From the IMG/VR virus record IMGVR_UViG_3300031862_000042, positions 1 through 25,107 of that record: a stretch of DNA of 25,107 nucleotides, one strand, 5' to 3'. The notes beneath the pieces are model-generated. The model saw only the letters and a list, made by a program, of their open reading frames with translations, made no database searches and had not been told where the DNA came from. Of the stretch, positions 6,388 through 14,178 are shown one piece after another. A program made the translations under genes and the position numbers. Origin of the DNA: a virus. Every line of letters begins with the position of its first letter. The first letter of the stretch is position 1.

Positions 6388-7703
6388 TTCAAAATTACCA
6401 GACTAAGTCTGTGTGCGTCTATGATCAAGGATTATTTGTTGAACTTGCTGTTCGTTTAGCTAAAGATTTTGGGCAAGTATATTACTTTAGCCCATGGGAA
6501 TCTGCATTTCCTAAATCCAATGATATTCTAATAGGTAAGGGCATTCCTGGAGTAGAGAGAGTTAATAATTTCTTTGACATTATAGATAATGTAGATTTAT
6601 TTGTTTTTCCCGACATATATTCTGGATCTATACAGAAATATCTTGTAGAGAAGTGTGGTAAGAGAGTTTGGGGAAGTCGTTATGGGGACTCCTTAGAGCT
6701 TTATAGAAAAGAAACTAAAGAATATATGAAGAGTATTGGAATTGATATTGGTCCTTATGAAGTAATAATTGGATTAAATGCTCTGCGGGAATACCTAAAA
6801 GAACATGAACATCAGTGGGTAAAAATTAGTTTCACTCGCGGAGACATGGAAACTTTTGAAGCAGAAAACTATGATACTATTGAACCCAAACTAGATGAGC
6901 TTGAACACAATCTTGGGGCCAAGAAAGAGATAATGGAATTTATAGTAGAGGATGCAATTCCAGCCGATATAGAAATTGGGTATGATGGGTACACAATAGA
7001 TGGGAAATTTCCATCTCAAGGAATGTGGGGATTGGAAATTAAAGACAAAGGATATATTGGAGTTTTCTCAACTTATGAAGATATGCCAAAGCAGATCTGG
7101 GATATCAACAAAAAGTTAGAACCCGCTTTACGTAATTATCAATATAGAAATTTCTTTAGTACAGAATTTAGGATGGGAAAAGACAAGATCCCATATGTAA
7201 TTGATCTTTGTTGTAGAGCTGGATCTCCCCCAAGTGAGCTTTACCAGAACATGTATACGAATTTAGCAGATATTCTATGGTTCGGAGCAGAGGGGAAAGT
7301 TATTGATCCCATACCCGCGGGTAAGTATGGGGCAGAAATGTTAATTCATTCGGCTTGGGCCGATAAGAACTGGCAGGCTGTAAACTTTCCAGAGAAGATT
7401 AGAGACCAAGTTAAATTTCGTAATTTGACTATCATCAATGGAAAGTATTATGTGGTTCCACAAGCCATTGGACTTCCAGAGATTGCTGCAGTAGTTGCTA
7501 TTGGAGATTCTGTAGAGGAAGTAATTAAAGGGGTTCAAGAACTAGCCAAACAAGTTACTGGTTATTATATTGATATTTTTCCAGACTGTTTGGATACTGC
7601 ACAGGAAGAGATTGATCGGCTTAAAAAAATGGGAATTACGTTAAAGCCTAGTGTGCGAAAAGCGTCTGATATAAAAATGAGCGATATATTAAAGAGGGTG
7701 TAA
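6384..7703 (+). CDS. ATP-grasp family protein (PurD/carboxylate-amine ligase-like)
   Basis: A 439-residue protein is coupled to the gene before by an ATGA overlap. The N-terminal ~100 residues look like an alpha/beta pre-ATP-grasp domain ending at RVWGSRYGDSLELYRKETKEY. A Lys in HQWVKISFTRGDM could bind nucleotide phosphates, and EFIVEDAIPADIEIGYDG gives the adenine-side strand. The block FFSTEFRMGKDKIPYVIDL followed by CRAGSPPSEL resembles the Mg-binding E...D..xR.G pattern of ATP-grasp ligases such as PurD. Such enzymes join a carboxylate to an amine through an acyl phosphate. The substrate is not visible: a nucleotide-pathway role, a peptide-modifying role or DNA-base modification are all open. 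Confidence 0.65.
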   Translation: MIQNYQTKSVCVYDQGLFVELAVRLAKDFGQVYYFSPWESAFPKSNDILIGKGIPGVERVNNFFDIIDNVDLFVFPDIYSGSIQKYLVEKCGKRVWGSRYGDSLELYRKETKEYMKSIGIDIGPYEVIIGLNALREYLKEHEHQWVKISFTRGDMETFEAENYDTIEPKLDELEHNLGAKKEIMEFIVEDAIPADIEIGYDGYTIDGKFPSQGMWGLEIKDKGYIGVFSTYEDMPKQIWDINKKLEPALRNYQYRNFFSTEFRMGKDKIPYVIDLCCRAGSPPSELYQNMYTNLADILWFGAEGKVIDPIPAGKYGAEMLIHSAWADKNWQAVNFPEKIRDQVKFRNLTIINGKYYVVPQAIGLPEIAAVVAIGDSVEEVIKGVQELAKQVTGYYIDIFPDCLDTAQEEIDRLKKMGITLKPSVRKASDIKMSDILKRV

Positions 7704-7708
7704 TATGT

Positions 7709-7816
7709 ATGGGTAGTGGTATAATGCCACTGTTATGGGGTGCGGTATTATTATTTATAGCATCGCCATTTGATGATCTTTTAATATTTGCGTTAATTAT
7801 ATGGTTATTTAAATGA
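7709..7816 (+). CDS. 35-residue small membrane protein
   Basis: ATG 7709 follows AGAGGG (7693-7698). The product has two short hydrophobic stretches (IMPLLWGAVLLFIA and LLIFALIIWLF) separated by SPFDD, and a terminal Lys. It fills the gap between the ATP-grasp gene and the next ORF, and the TGA at 7814-7816 lies just before the next SD. It is hairpin-like in topology. Unknown function; small two-helix proteins of this kind occur in phage head regions and near lysis genes. Confidence 0.5.
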   Translation: MGSGIMPLLWGAVLLFIASPFDDLLIFALIIWLFK

Positions 7817-7826
7817 GGTGAGATAA

Positions 7827-8063
7827 ATGGCAAAAGTAAAAGTTGAGAAAGTAGTTGAATCAAAGGAAAAGACGATTAGTCCTAGTTTCTTTACTACTGA
7901 CGATCTTCCCAGACAAGACGGTTCTGTAGAGGCAATATTGGCCAAAGTTAAGAGAGATGGTCATTATTCTTTATTCCAAGAAGATCCAATTAATGAAATT
8001 TATCCATTAAGTATTGAAATGGATACTAAACCAGATTCTTCTGAAGAACCAAAGGTGAAATAA
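7827..8063 (+). CDS. small charged hypothetical protein
   Basis: This 78-residue protein follows a GAGGTGAG SD. It begins with a Lys/Glu/Val-rich stretch (MAKVKVEKVVESKEK), has a central DDLPRQDGSVEAILAKVKRDGHYSLF, and an acidic C-terminus. It has no membrane segment or signal peptide. It sits directly upstream of another small protein and the portal gene, so a head-assembly accessory role is possible. No family recognised. Confidence 0.6.
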   Translation: MAKVKVEKVVESKEKTISPSFFTTDDLPRQDGSVEAILAKVKRDGHYSLFQEDPINEIYPLSIEMDTKPDSSEEPKVK

Positions 8064-8249
8064 ATGGCAGAAACCACATTCTTAGATTGGACAAAGAAGA
8101 AAACTGAGGAAGTAAAAAAAACTACATATCAAACCATAGTAGATACTATGGATTCCATAATTCCAGGGTTTAGTGAAGCCCGAAAGGGCCTTGAAGAACA
8201 AAAACGTAGGATAGAGCAAGGTTCCGAAAGGACGGGACAAAATAAATAA
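8064..8249 (+). CDS. small helical hypothetical protein
   Basis: The ATG at 8064 directly follows the upstream TAA, with AAAGGTGA as SD inside the previous gene. The 61 residues are predicted to be mostly helical and highly charged (KKKTEEVKKTTYQTIVDTMD, then EEQKRRIEQGSER). It lies 9 nt before the portal gene. No family recognised; the spacing argues that it is translated with the portal. Confidence 0.6.
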   Translation: MAETTFLDWTKKKTEEVKKTTYQTIVDTMDSIIPGFSEARKGLEEQKRRIEQGSERTGQNK

Positions 8250-8258
8250 GGTGGTAAA

Positions 8259-10058
8259 ATGGCACGAGAAGTGGATAAAGATCCTGTAAATTACGTTTCT
8301 GAATTATATAATAGTGCTAAAATGTGGCGAAAGCCATATGAGGATCGCTGGAAAAAGTTCTATAAGTTGTATCGTAGTTACAGGGATAAAACCGTATATC
8401 CTTATAAGAGTAATATTTTTGTACCCTATATCTTTTCAATTGTAGAGTCTGTGGTTCCCAAAATGTTAGGAACCATTTTCAATACACGCCCTATTATTTC
8501 AGTACAGCCACGGAAGGGATCAAGTGCAGCACTAGCGAAAGTGATGGAACGGGTACTTGAATTTCAGTTAGATGATGAGCAACTAGAATTTTTTACAAAG
8601 ATATTGGAGTTCTTTAAAGAATGTGCCATATATGGAACTTCCTTTATGAAAGTTATTCCCAGATTTAATGATGATGAATTGGCCACTTTCAATTATATTG
8701 ATATAGAACCAATTGACTTATTCCATGTGTTTCCTGATTCTAGGGCCAAATCTGTTCGTAGAATGAAGTATATAATTCAATTATCTTATATGGACTATGA
8801 GGAGCTTGAACAGTATGGCAGACAGGGATTTTATAAGAATGTTAAAGATTGTCAAGATTATGTAGAAGGGATGATAAATGTTGATTCCTATAAGCGTGAG
8901 AGATTAACAGATGTAGGAATTTTAGATGAGTATGGATATGATGCCACACGAAAAGTCATAGAGGTTTTGGAATATTGGGATAAGGATAACATTTATACCA
9001 TTGGGGCCCGAAAAGTTATATTAAAAGAGGAAAAGAACCCATTTGGGGGACTGCTCCCATTTATTATGGCTCGTTACATCCCAGTCCAACACGAGCTTTA
9101 TGGGATTGGAATACCAGAAGTGTCAGAAGTTTTACAGGAAGAATTAAATACAGTTAGAAACCAAAGGATGGATAACGTTAACCTCATTATCAACCGGATG
9201 TTTGTTGCAAATAAATATGCTGATATCAATTTTGATCAATTAGTATCCTATCCAGGAAATGTTATTTTAACAAATGATGTGAATGCTATTCAACCGTTGG
9301 ATACTAGAGATATTACAAAATCTGCCTATATGGAAGAGGAGATTATCAAAAGGGATATCGACAATTGTACTGGAGAATGGGAATATTCGAGAGGTGCCAT
9401 GCCTCCAAGAAAAGAAACGGCAACTGGAATTGTAAGATTGCAACAAGCATCTAATGTAAGATTTGATACTGTTGTAAAGATGTTGGAATTTACAGTTATT
9501 AGGCATATTGCGAAGATGCTTTTGTGGTTGGATTACCAGTTTTTGCCAAAAGAGGATTTGAAGGCCATTCTTGGTGCTGAGGATTATGTTAGGTTAAATG
9601 CCGAAACTTTTTATGCCCAAGATGTAGAAACAATGTTAAAGCAATATAATTTCCAGCCGATGGGTTCATCTACTACGGCCATTAAGGAAGTTAGAATACA
9701 ACAAATCATGCAAGCATATAAATTATTTAATCAGGATCCAATGATCAATCAGATGGCCTTAAGAAAGATGGTCATTGATGTATTGGATCTAAAAAATGAA
9801 AATGAGTTATTACAAGTGCCACCTCCCTCACCAATACAACCAGGAGCAGGAGGCCTACAGCCAGGGGCTCAAGGCCAACCGAGTGGAGGACCGGCGGCCA
9901 AAGGACCGCAACCGCCTCAGCCACCTGCGCCTCCCCAACCTGGACAAAAATTTCAAACTCCAGTTGAACAAATGGCTCAATTAGCAAGAATAGCTGGTGG
10001 AGGTTTGATCAAAAAGGGTGGGGCTGGAATGCCTGAACAGGCAGCAAATGCGATGTAA
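8259..10058 (+). CDS. portal protein
   Basis: The 599-residue protein forms the dodecameric DNA entry/exit channel at the capsid vertex and docks the terminase. The N-terminal region (YVSELYNSAKMWRKPYEDRW, then YKLYRSYRDK, YPYKSNIFVPYIFSIVES) is the hallmark of podovirus-type portals. A middle domain with ERVLEFQLDDEQ, KECAIYGTSFMKV and IEPIDLFHVFPDSRAK continues the family pattern, followed by the QEELNTVRNQRMDN helix and the ETATGI motif. Residues about 520-563 form a Pro/Gly/Gln-rich linker, and the last 30 residues end in a Gly/Ala-rich tail. Size and position between terminase and scaffold fit. Start: AAGGTGG SD before ATG. Confidence 0.92.
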   Translation: MAREVDKDPVNYVSELYNSAKMWRKPYEDRWKKFYKLYRSYRDKTVYPYKSNIFVPYIFSIVESVVPKMLGTIFNTRPIISVQPRKGSSAALAKVMERVLEFQLDDEQLEFFTKILEFFKECAIYGTSFMKVIPRFNDDELATFNYIDIEPIDLFHVFPDSRAKSVRRMKYIIQLSYMDYEELEQYGRQGFYKNVKDCQDYVEGMINVDSYKRERLTDVGILDEYGYDATRKVIEVLEYWDKDNIYTIGARKVILKEEKNPFGGLLPFIMARYIPVQHELYGIGIPEVSEVLQEELNTVRNQRMDNVNLIINRMFVANKYADINFDQLVSYPGNVILTNDVNAIQPLDTRDITKSAYMEEEIIKRDIDNCTGEWEYSRGAMPPRKETATGIVRLQQASNVRFDTVVKMLEFTVIRHIAKMLLWLDYQFLPKEDLKAILGAEDYVRLNAETFYAQDVETMLKQYNFQPMGSSTTAIKEVRIQQIMQAYKLFNQDPMINQMALRKMVIDVLDLKNENELLQVPPPSPIQPGAGGLQPGAQGQPSGGPAAKGPQPPQPPAPPQPGQKFQTPVEQMAQLARIAGGGLIKKGGAGMPEQAANAM

Positions 10059-10067
10059 GGAGAAATT

Positions 10068-10394
10068 ATGACAGATCGAAAAGATCTTCTTTTGCAGGGG
10101 GAGACTCCAGAAAAGCCCGTTTTCCAACGGGATGAATCAAGCCTTGCTGAGTTTACAGATAAAGGAACCGCATACTCGATATTAAAAGAGAGTCGCGGTT
10201 GGAAAATGTTATTAAATGAATTTATTACCCCTCGTAAATCATTAGATAGGTTCTTAAGGACTAAAACAGGCCAGGAGCGTCACGAGGTCTGGGGTGCCTT
10301 AAAAGAACTCGATGAATTGATTAGTTTTATAGAGGGAAGAATAAAAGAAGGCAATGATGCTGCAAAACAGCTTAAGGCCTTGTACAACAAATAA
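10068..10394 (+). CDS. conserved helical head-region protein
   Basis: A 108-residue protein starts 9 nt after the portal gene, with an AAGGAGAA SD. The second half is helical (RGWKMLLNEFITPRKSLDRF, then HEVWGALKELDELISFIEGR, then AKQLKALYNK). Its location between portal and scaffold suggests a head assembly or portal-associated role. The amphipathic helices could mediate oligomer contacts. No named family recognised. Confidence 0.65.
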   Translation: MTDRKDLLLQGETPEKPVFQRDESSLAEFTDKGTAYSILKESRGWKMLLNEFITPRKSLDRFLRTKTGQERHEVWGALKELDELISFIEGRIKEGNDAAKQLKALYNK

Positions 10395-10405
10395 GGGAGG
10401 ACATT

Positions 10406-11428
10406 ATGGCTAAGAAAAGTTTAGAGGACCTTGCTAAGGACGTTTTAAGTTCTCAGGAAGGTCTTAAAAGTTTGGAAGATTTAGAATCGCTGTTTGCGCC
10501 AGACACACCGGCTGTCACGGCAACACAACAGCTTACTGCTGCGCCAGTATCAGCGCAAAATGCATCGGCTCCACCTGTGATTCCTGCACAACCCCCGGCA
10601 GCACCAGGACCGGAACAACCGATATCTCTGGAATCCATCCCTGAGAAATTCAGAGATAAAGACTTGAACTCATCCCTATCTAAATGGGAAAAGAGTTATG
10701 CAGAACTCGAAAGGGAACTTAAAAAACAGAAGGAAGATGTGGCTAATTTGAACAATCTCGTAAAGACTTTGTCAGATAAAGCCAAGATTCCAGAACCAAT
10801 TGCAACAACTCCACCTATTCCTGCACCTGTTCAACAGTTGCCAGAAGACGATGTGGAGGATTCTATGTTTTTTGATAAACCTAAAGAGGCTTCTACTAAG
10901 GTTGCAGCCAGGGTTGCTGCCGCTGCCATTATCCAATACCATACGGCAATGGAAAGGCAAAAGTTTGTAGATAACTTTAAAGCGCAGCATCCTGACTTCG
11001 AGAATTATCGAGAGGATATGTTTGCTATTCTTAAAACAAGGCCAGACCTGGATCAAAACCCAGCGAACTTGCCAACGGTCTTTGAGATGGCCAAACAACG
11101 CTATGCGAAACGCCTTGAAGATATGAAGACGGCAATGGGCATTCCATCACCATCACCTGTTCCTACATCTACATCTACATCCACTCCTGTAATAACTGAG
11201 GAGCAAATGGAAGCTATGGAACAACGGATGATGGAAAAAGCCAAGGCAGCTTTGTTAGAAGAGGCTAAAAAGAGACGAGCTACCCAGGGAACTTTGGGTG
11301 GAAGTACAACCACCCCAGCTGAAAAAGCTACACCTACGCAGACGGTGAAACCTAAGACTGAGGATGAAGTTATCTTTGATGAGATACTGGCATCTGGGCC
11401 AAAGGCTGCGAATTTCTTAAAAGAATGA
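10406..11428 (+). CDS. capsid scaffolding protein
   Basis: The 340-residue protein sits between portal and capsid genes, the standard place for a scaffold. It is low-complexity and acidic/basic: an N-terminal helix (SLEDLAKDVLSSQEGLKSLE), an Ala/Pro-rich linker at about residues 30-75, then a coiled coil around residues 92-130 (SLSKWEKSYAELERELKKQ and the following heptads). More Pro/Thr linkers follow, then a helical AMEQRMMEKAKAALLEEAKK region and a short acidic end. Scaffolds direct procapsid assembly and leave before or during packaging. The lack of a protease motif argues against a fused prohead protease. Confidence 0.72.
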   Translation: MAKKSLEDLAKDVLSSQEGLKSLEDLESLFAPDTPAVTATQQLTAAPVSAQNASAPPVIPAQPPAAPGPEQPISLESIPEKFRDKDLNSSLSKWEKSYAELERELKKQKEDVANLNNLVKTLSDKAKIPEPIATTPPIPAPVQQLPEDDVEDSMFFDKPKEASTKVAARVAAAAIIQYHTAMERQKFVDNFKAQHPDFENYREDMFAILKTRPDLDQNPANLPTVFEMAKQRYAKRLEDMKTAMGIPSPSPVPTSTSTSTPVITEEQMEAMEQRMMEKAKAALLEEAKKRRATQGTLGGSTTTPAEKATPTQTVKPKTEDEVIFDEILASGPKAANFLKE

Positions 11429-11450
11429 TAGAAAGGGGGTGTATTTGTCA

Positions 11451-11528
11451 ATGGCACAGTCAATGATTACTGGAGCTACCGGTTCACAAAACATGGCTTC
11501 TGGCCAGAAGGTTATTGATATGGCGGAT
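11451..11528 (+). CDS. major capsid protein, exon 1 (26 codons)
   Basis: ATG 11451 begins MAQSMITGATGSQ and exon 1 ends VIDMAD at GAT 11526-11528. A GGGGGTG SD lies upstream; TTG 11445 in frame is a less likely start. Without splicing the frame stops at TAA 11594-11596 after 47 residues. The splice site is set by an 11-bp P1 helix (11518-11528 with 11582-11592) ending in the U.G pair required at group I 5' sites. The exon joins in phase 0 to exon 2 at 12265, giving MAD+KIYLLEPNAAPL, which is the expected capsid sequence. Confidence 0.85.
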
Positions 11529-12264
11529 GGAAACCCTAATGATTTCAATAAGTTAGGTTGTGTCATTGTTCCTAAAATCTTGTCCGCCATATAAAAATAA
11601 AGCTCTCTTCAATGCTGGGAGAGCTCCAAAAAATCATTACCCCAAAGGAGGAAAAGTTAATGAACATGGAGCAAATCAGCAGGGAACAACTTGATAAAGA
11701 ACAGTTAGGGTGGCTTGCGGGAATTATTGATGGAGAAGGATGCATTAGTGTAGGAATTTATGATCGTAAATGCAAATCCTATCCAAATCATAAACGCAAT
11801 AAACCCTATTGTAAAACTCTTCAAACTACTTTAACAGTCTCCAATCATGATGTTAGGGTAATTAAAAGAGTTAGTGAGATTTACAAAAAATTAGGAGTTG
11901 GATTCTATTATAGTACAGCAAAAAAGAAAGATAATGGTACCTGGATAATAAATATTAATACTACGGGAAAAGGTACTACAAGGAAAGCTCTTTTGGCTGT
12001 ACGTGATCAATTAGTATCAAAAAAAGAACAGATGGAACTACTCCTACAATTAATTGAATATCGGGAAAGTTTAGGATATCAGGGAAAAGGAAGTCTTGGT
12101 ATTTGTAACGATCCCAAAATTCAATGGTATGTAAATCGCATAAGAGAACTCAAACATGAGTTTCCAAGTTTACCCTCAGAGACTAAGCGGAGAGCCAATC
12201 AGATTTTGGAATTCTGATTGATGATATAGTCCGATACATACTGGTGACAGTACGTTAACTTTTG
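11529..12264 (+). ncRNA. group I intron 1 in the capsid gene
   Basis: This 736-nt self-splicing intron is defined by pairing I could trace. P1: exon AUGGCGGAU (11520-11528) with guide sequence GUCCGCCAU (11582-11590), ending in U.G. P10: AUCUU just before the guide (11577-11581) with AAGAU at the start of exon 2 (12265-12269). P7: GACUA (12181-12185) with UAGUC (12227-12231). P8: CAATCAGA (12196-12203) with TCTGATTG (12213-12220). P9-type hairpin: TACTG-GTGA-CAGTA (12239-12252) with a GNRA loop. The last base is G (12264). An AGCTCTC/GAGAGCT stem lies at 11601-11625. Confidence 0.9.
11660..12217 (+). CDS. intron-encoded LAGLIDADG homing endonuclease (intron 1)
   Basis: I start at ATG 11660 (185 residues), 8 nt after AAGGAGG (11645-11651); the frame is open from ATG 11612. 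The single motif LGWLAGIIDGEGCISVG at about residues 16-32 keeps the catalytic acid (GEG), so it should act as a homodimer. It is followed by the strand/helix pattern of single-motif enzymes. The C-terminal residues and the TGA (12215-12217) are encoded inside the ribozyme P7/P8 region, so ORF and RNA core overlap. Its role is to cut intron-less capsid alleles so the intron is copied in by repair. Confidence 0.9.
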   Translation: MNMEQISREQLDKEQLGWLAGIIDGEGCISVGIYDRKCKSYPNHKRNKPYCKTLQTTLTVSNHDVRVIKRVSEIYKKLGVGFYYSTAKKKDNGTWIININTTGKGTTRKALLAVRDQLVSKKEQMELLLQLIEYRESLGYQGKGSLGICNDPKIQWYVNRIRELKHEFPSLPSETKRRANQILEF

Positions 12265-13287
12265 AAGATCTACTTATTGGAGCCTAACGCTGCACCTTTG
12301 TATGTGCTCGTCTCAAAGTTAAATAAACGAGTCGCGATCAATACGACCATTTATTGGCTCGAAGACGTTCTTAACCCTTCGTGGGCTACACTAAACGGTG
12401 CAACTTCAGCAGGAAGTTCTAACATCGTAGTTCACACTGGCGAGGGCTACTACTTTAACATATCAGATTTAGTTAAAGTCCCTAGCACAGGTGAGATTAT
12501 GTATGTTACTGCAGCCAGCGTTTCTACTGCCTTCTCGGCAACTAGAGGATATGCTGGATCTACTGCAGCTTCCGCTGCTGATGATTCTGATTTAGTGATT
12601 ATTGGTTCCGCATTTGAGGAAGGTTCAGCCTACAGCGCACTATCTACAGTTAGTACCAAAACGACTTCGGCAACCAACTATTTACAGATTTTCCGTAAAG
12701 CAGTTGAGATTACGAAGACTATGGCGAACGTAGAGCTGTATGGAGGAGAGGACCGACCTTATCAGAGAAAGAAGAAAGGTATCGAATTAATGAGAGACCT
12801 GGAAAGAACTTTCTTGTTTGGGAAACCATATCAAACCACGAGTGGCGTTACACATGCTCGTAGAATGTGCGGTGGAATTGAATCTTTTATTTCTACCAAC
12901 TCTACGGCAGCTGGCGGGGCTCTTACTGAAACAGAATTTGACGGGTTCTTAAGAACAGTTTTTAGATATGGGTCTTCTACCCGATATCTATTCTGCGCAC
13001 CTATCGTTCTGTCTGTTATATCACTGTGGGCACAAGGGAAGCTAAATATGTTCCCGAAGGACCGAACTTACGGTATAGCAATTTCTCAGTATCAGTCCGC
13101 ACACGGAACGGTCAACTTAGTTAAAGAGCTTATGTTAGAGAACGCAGGTGGGGTATCCAGTACTTCTTATTATGGGGGCTATGCATTCGCCATTGAGTTG
13201 GAGGATCTCATTTATCGTTACCTACAAAATAGGGACGTCCAAATGGAGACCGATATCCAGCATCCAGGTGATGATTACTACAAGGAT
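12265..13287 (+). CDS. major capsid protein, exon 2 (341 codons, main body)
   Basis: This exon encodes most of the shell protein. It starts KIYLLEPNAAPLYVLVSKLN, has an E-loop and insertion region with many Ala/Ser/Thr, then conserved helices (QIFRKAVEITKTMANVELYG, GIELMRDLERTFLFGKP, TRRM-like ARRMCGGIESFI). It ends with HPGDDYYKD at GAT 13285-13287. The full spliced protein is 391 residues (26+341+24), a plausible HK97-fold capsid length. It follows the scaffold gene. The reading frame does not stop at the exon end but continues through intron 2 into the endonuclease ORF, so unspliced RNA could yield a capsid-endonuclease fusion. HK97 fold is inferred from gene order and general pattern. Confidence 0.88.
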
Positions 13288-13991
13288 CAAATATTAGGTT
13301 CTTGTAAAAGGCTACTTAATCGGTGGATCTCCTTTTTTAAAAAGGACAATACCGAGGGAAGGAATTCGATCATACAGCATGTAACGGAGGTGTTTCCTAT
13401 GAAACTTAAAGATGCCGCCCGTTTGGGCATGTTAATTGAAACAGAAGGTTATATACAAGTTCTTAGACCATATAAGAGAAAAGGAGAAAATTGTTTGAGA
13501 TCTCCACATATAAATGTTAGTATAACTAATACTGATATGGGTCTCTTGAGTTGGGCAAAGATAGTTTTAGAAAAAGAACTTGGACATGAATTTAAAGTAT
13601 ATTCTGTTTCTAATTCAGATAAGATAAGGACAAAACAATGCTATCGTTTAGTAATTTCTAGATTTGACGATATTCAAAAAATATTGAATATAACAAGAGG
13701 TTTGATGCTAGGAATTAAGAAAACGATTGCAGACTTAATTTGTAGTTTTTTAAACTACAGAAAGACTTTTGAAAAGCCAAATGGATATGTTCATAACAAG
13801 ACATATTCAGAAGTATTTAATAGGCTAATCAATAAAGTAGACAAAATAAAACAAACGTATGATCAAATTTTGCCTGTAACGACTTTACGCAGCCCAGATC
13901 ATAATGATCAGAAGATAAAGTCTGAACTTATCAGTAATGATAAGAGGCCGATAGAAATATCTGGTCAGCACGTGAGTGCTTAACATTATTG
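13288..13991 (+). ncRNA. group I intron 2 in the capsid gene
   Basis: This 704-nt intron is bounded by a 9-bp P1: exon UACAAGGAU (13279-13287) with guide GUUCUUGUA (13298-13306), ending in U.G with one internal G.U. P7: GACTTTA (13881-13887) with TAAAGTC (13916-13922). P8: GATCA-TAA-TGATC (13897-13909). Three GNRA hairpins follow: CTTATCA-GTAA-TGATAAG (13927-13944), GATA-GAAA-TATC (13950-13961) and AGCAC-GTGA-GTGCT (13967-13980). The last base is G13991. Removal joins YYKD to QYLAEVG in phase 0. A P10 is weak. Confidence 0.9.
13399..13983 (+). CDS. intron-encoded LAGLIDADG homing endonuclease (intron 2)
   Basis: ATG 13399 lies 8 nt after GGAGG (13386-13390) and gives 194 residues. One LAGLIDADG-type motif, AARLGMLIETEGYIQV near residues 5-20, keeps the acidic residues (E, E). 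The SPHINVSITNTDMGLLSW segment and the later helices fit the single-motif family. The frame is the same as capsid exon 2 and stays open across P7, P8 and all three P9 hairpins, so about 35 C-terminal residues are encoded by ribozyme core. The TAA at 13981-13983 is 8 nt before the intron end. Confidence 0.85.
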   Translation: MKLKDAARLGMLIETEGYIQVLRPYKRKGENCLRSPHINVSITNTDMGLLSWAKIVLEKELGHEFKVYSVSNSDKIRTKQCYRLVISRFDDIQKILNITRGLMLGIKKTIADLICSFLNYRKTFEKPNGYVHNKTYSEVFNRLINKVDKIKQTYDQILPVTTLRSPDHNDQKIKSELISNDKRPIEISGQHVSA

Positions 13992-14066
13992 CAATACCTG
14001 GCAGAAGTGGGGATGGAGTTTCATAATGAGCAGAAGCACGGTGTTCTCACTGGTGTAACCTCATGA
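13992..14066 (+). CDS. major capsid protein, exon 3 (24 codons and stop)
   Basis: The exon begins CAA 13992 (QYLAEVGMEFHNEQKHGVLTG) and ends at TGA 14064-14066. Its YLAEVGMEFHNEQKHGVL stretch is a typical capsid C-terminus and continues the exon 2 end in frame. Exon 3 is too short to have been called on its own, and its assignment depends on the intron 2 boundaries. Confidence 0.82.
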   Translation, partial: QYLAEVGMEFHNEQKHGVLTGVTS

Positions 14067-14178
14067 TCGTAAGATTATAAGGTTTCTAACTAGTTTTTTA
14101 AGGCCTTTAGAATGGGCAAATACACATGGAGGCGCCAATAGGTTCTGAAGTGTTTTCATTCTTACAAAAGGAGGTATC

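Noticed and set aside
12262-13983. A single 573-residue capsid-endonuclease gene starting at TTG 12262
   Set aside because: The 5' part lacks the capsid N-terminus, which is restored from exon 1 by splicing; the TTG bases overlap the intron 1 end. Treated as exon 2, intron 2 and an internal endonuclease ORF.
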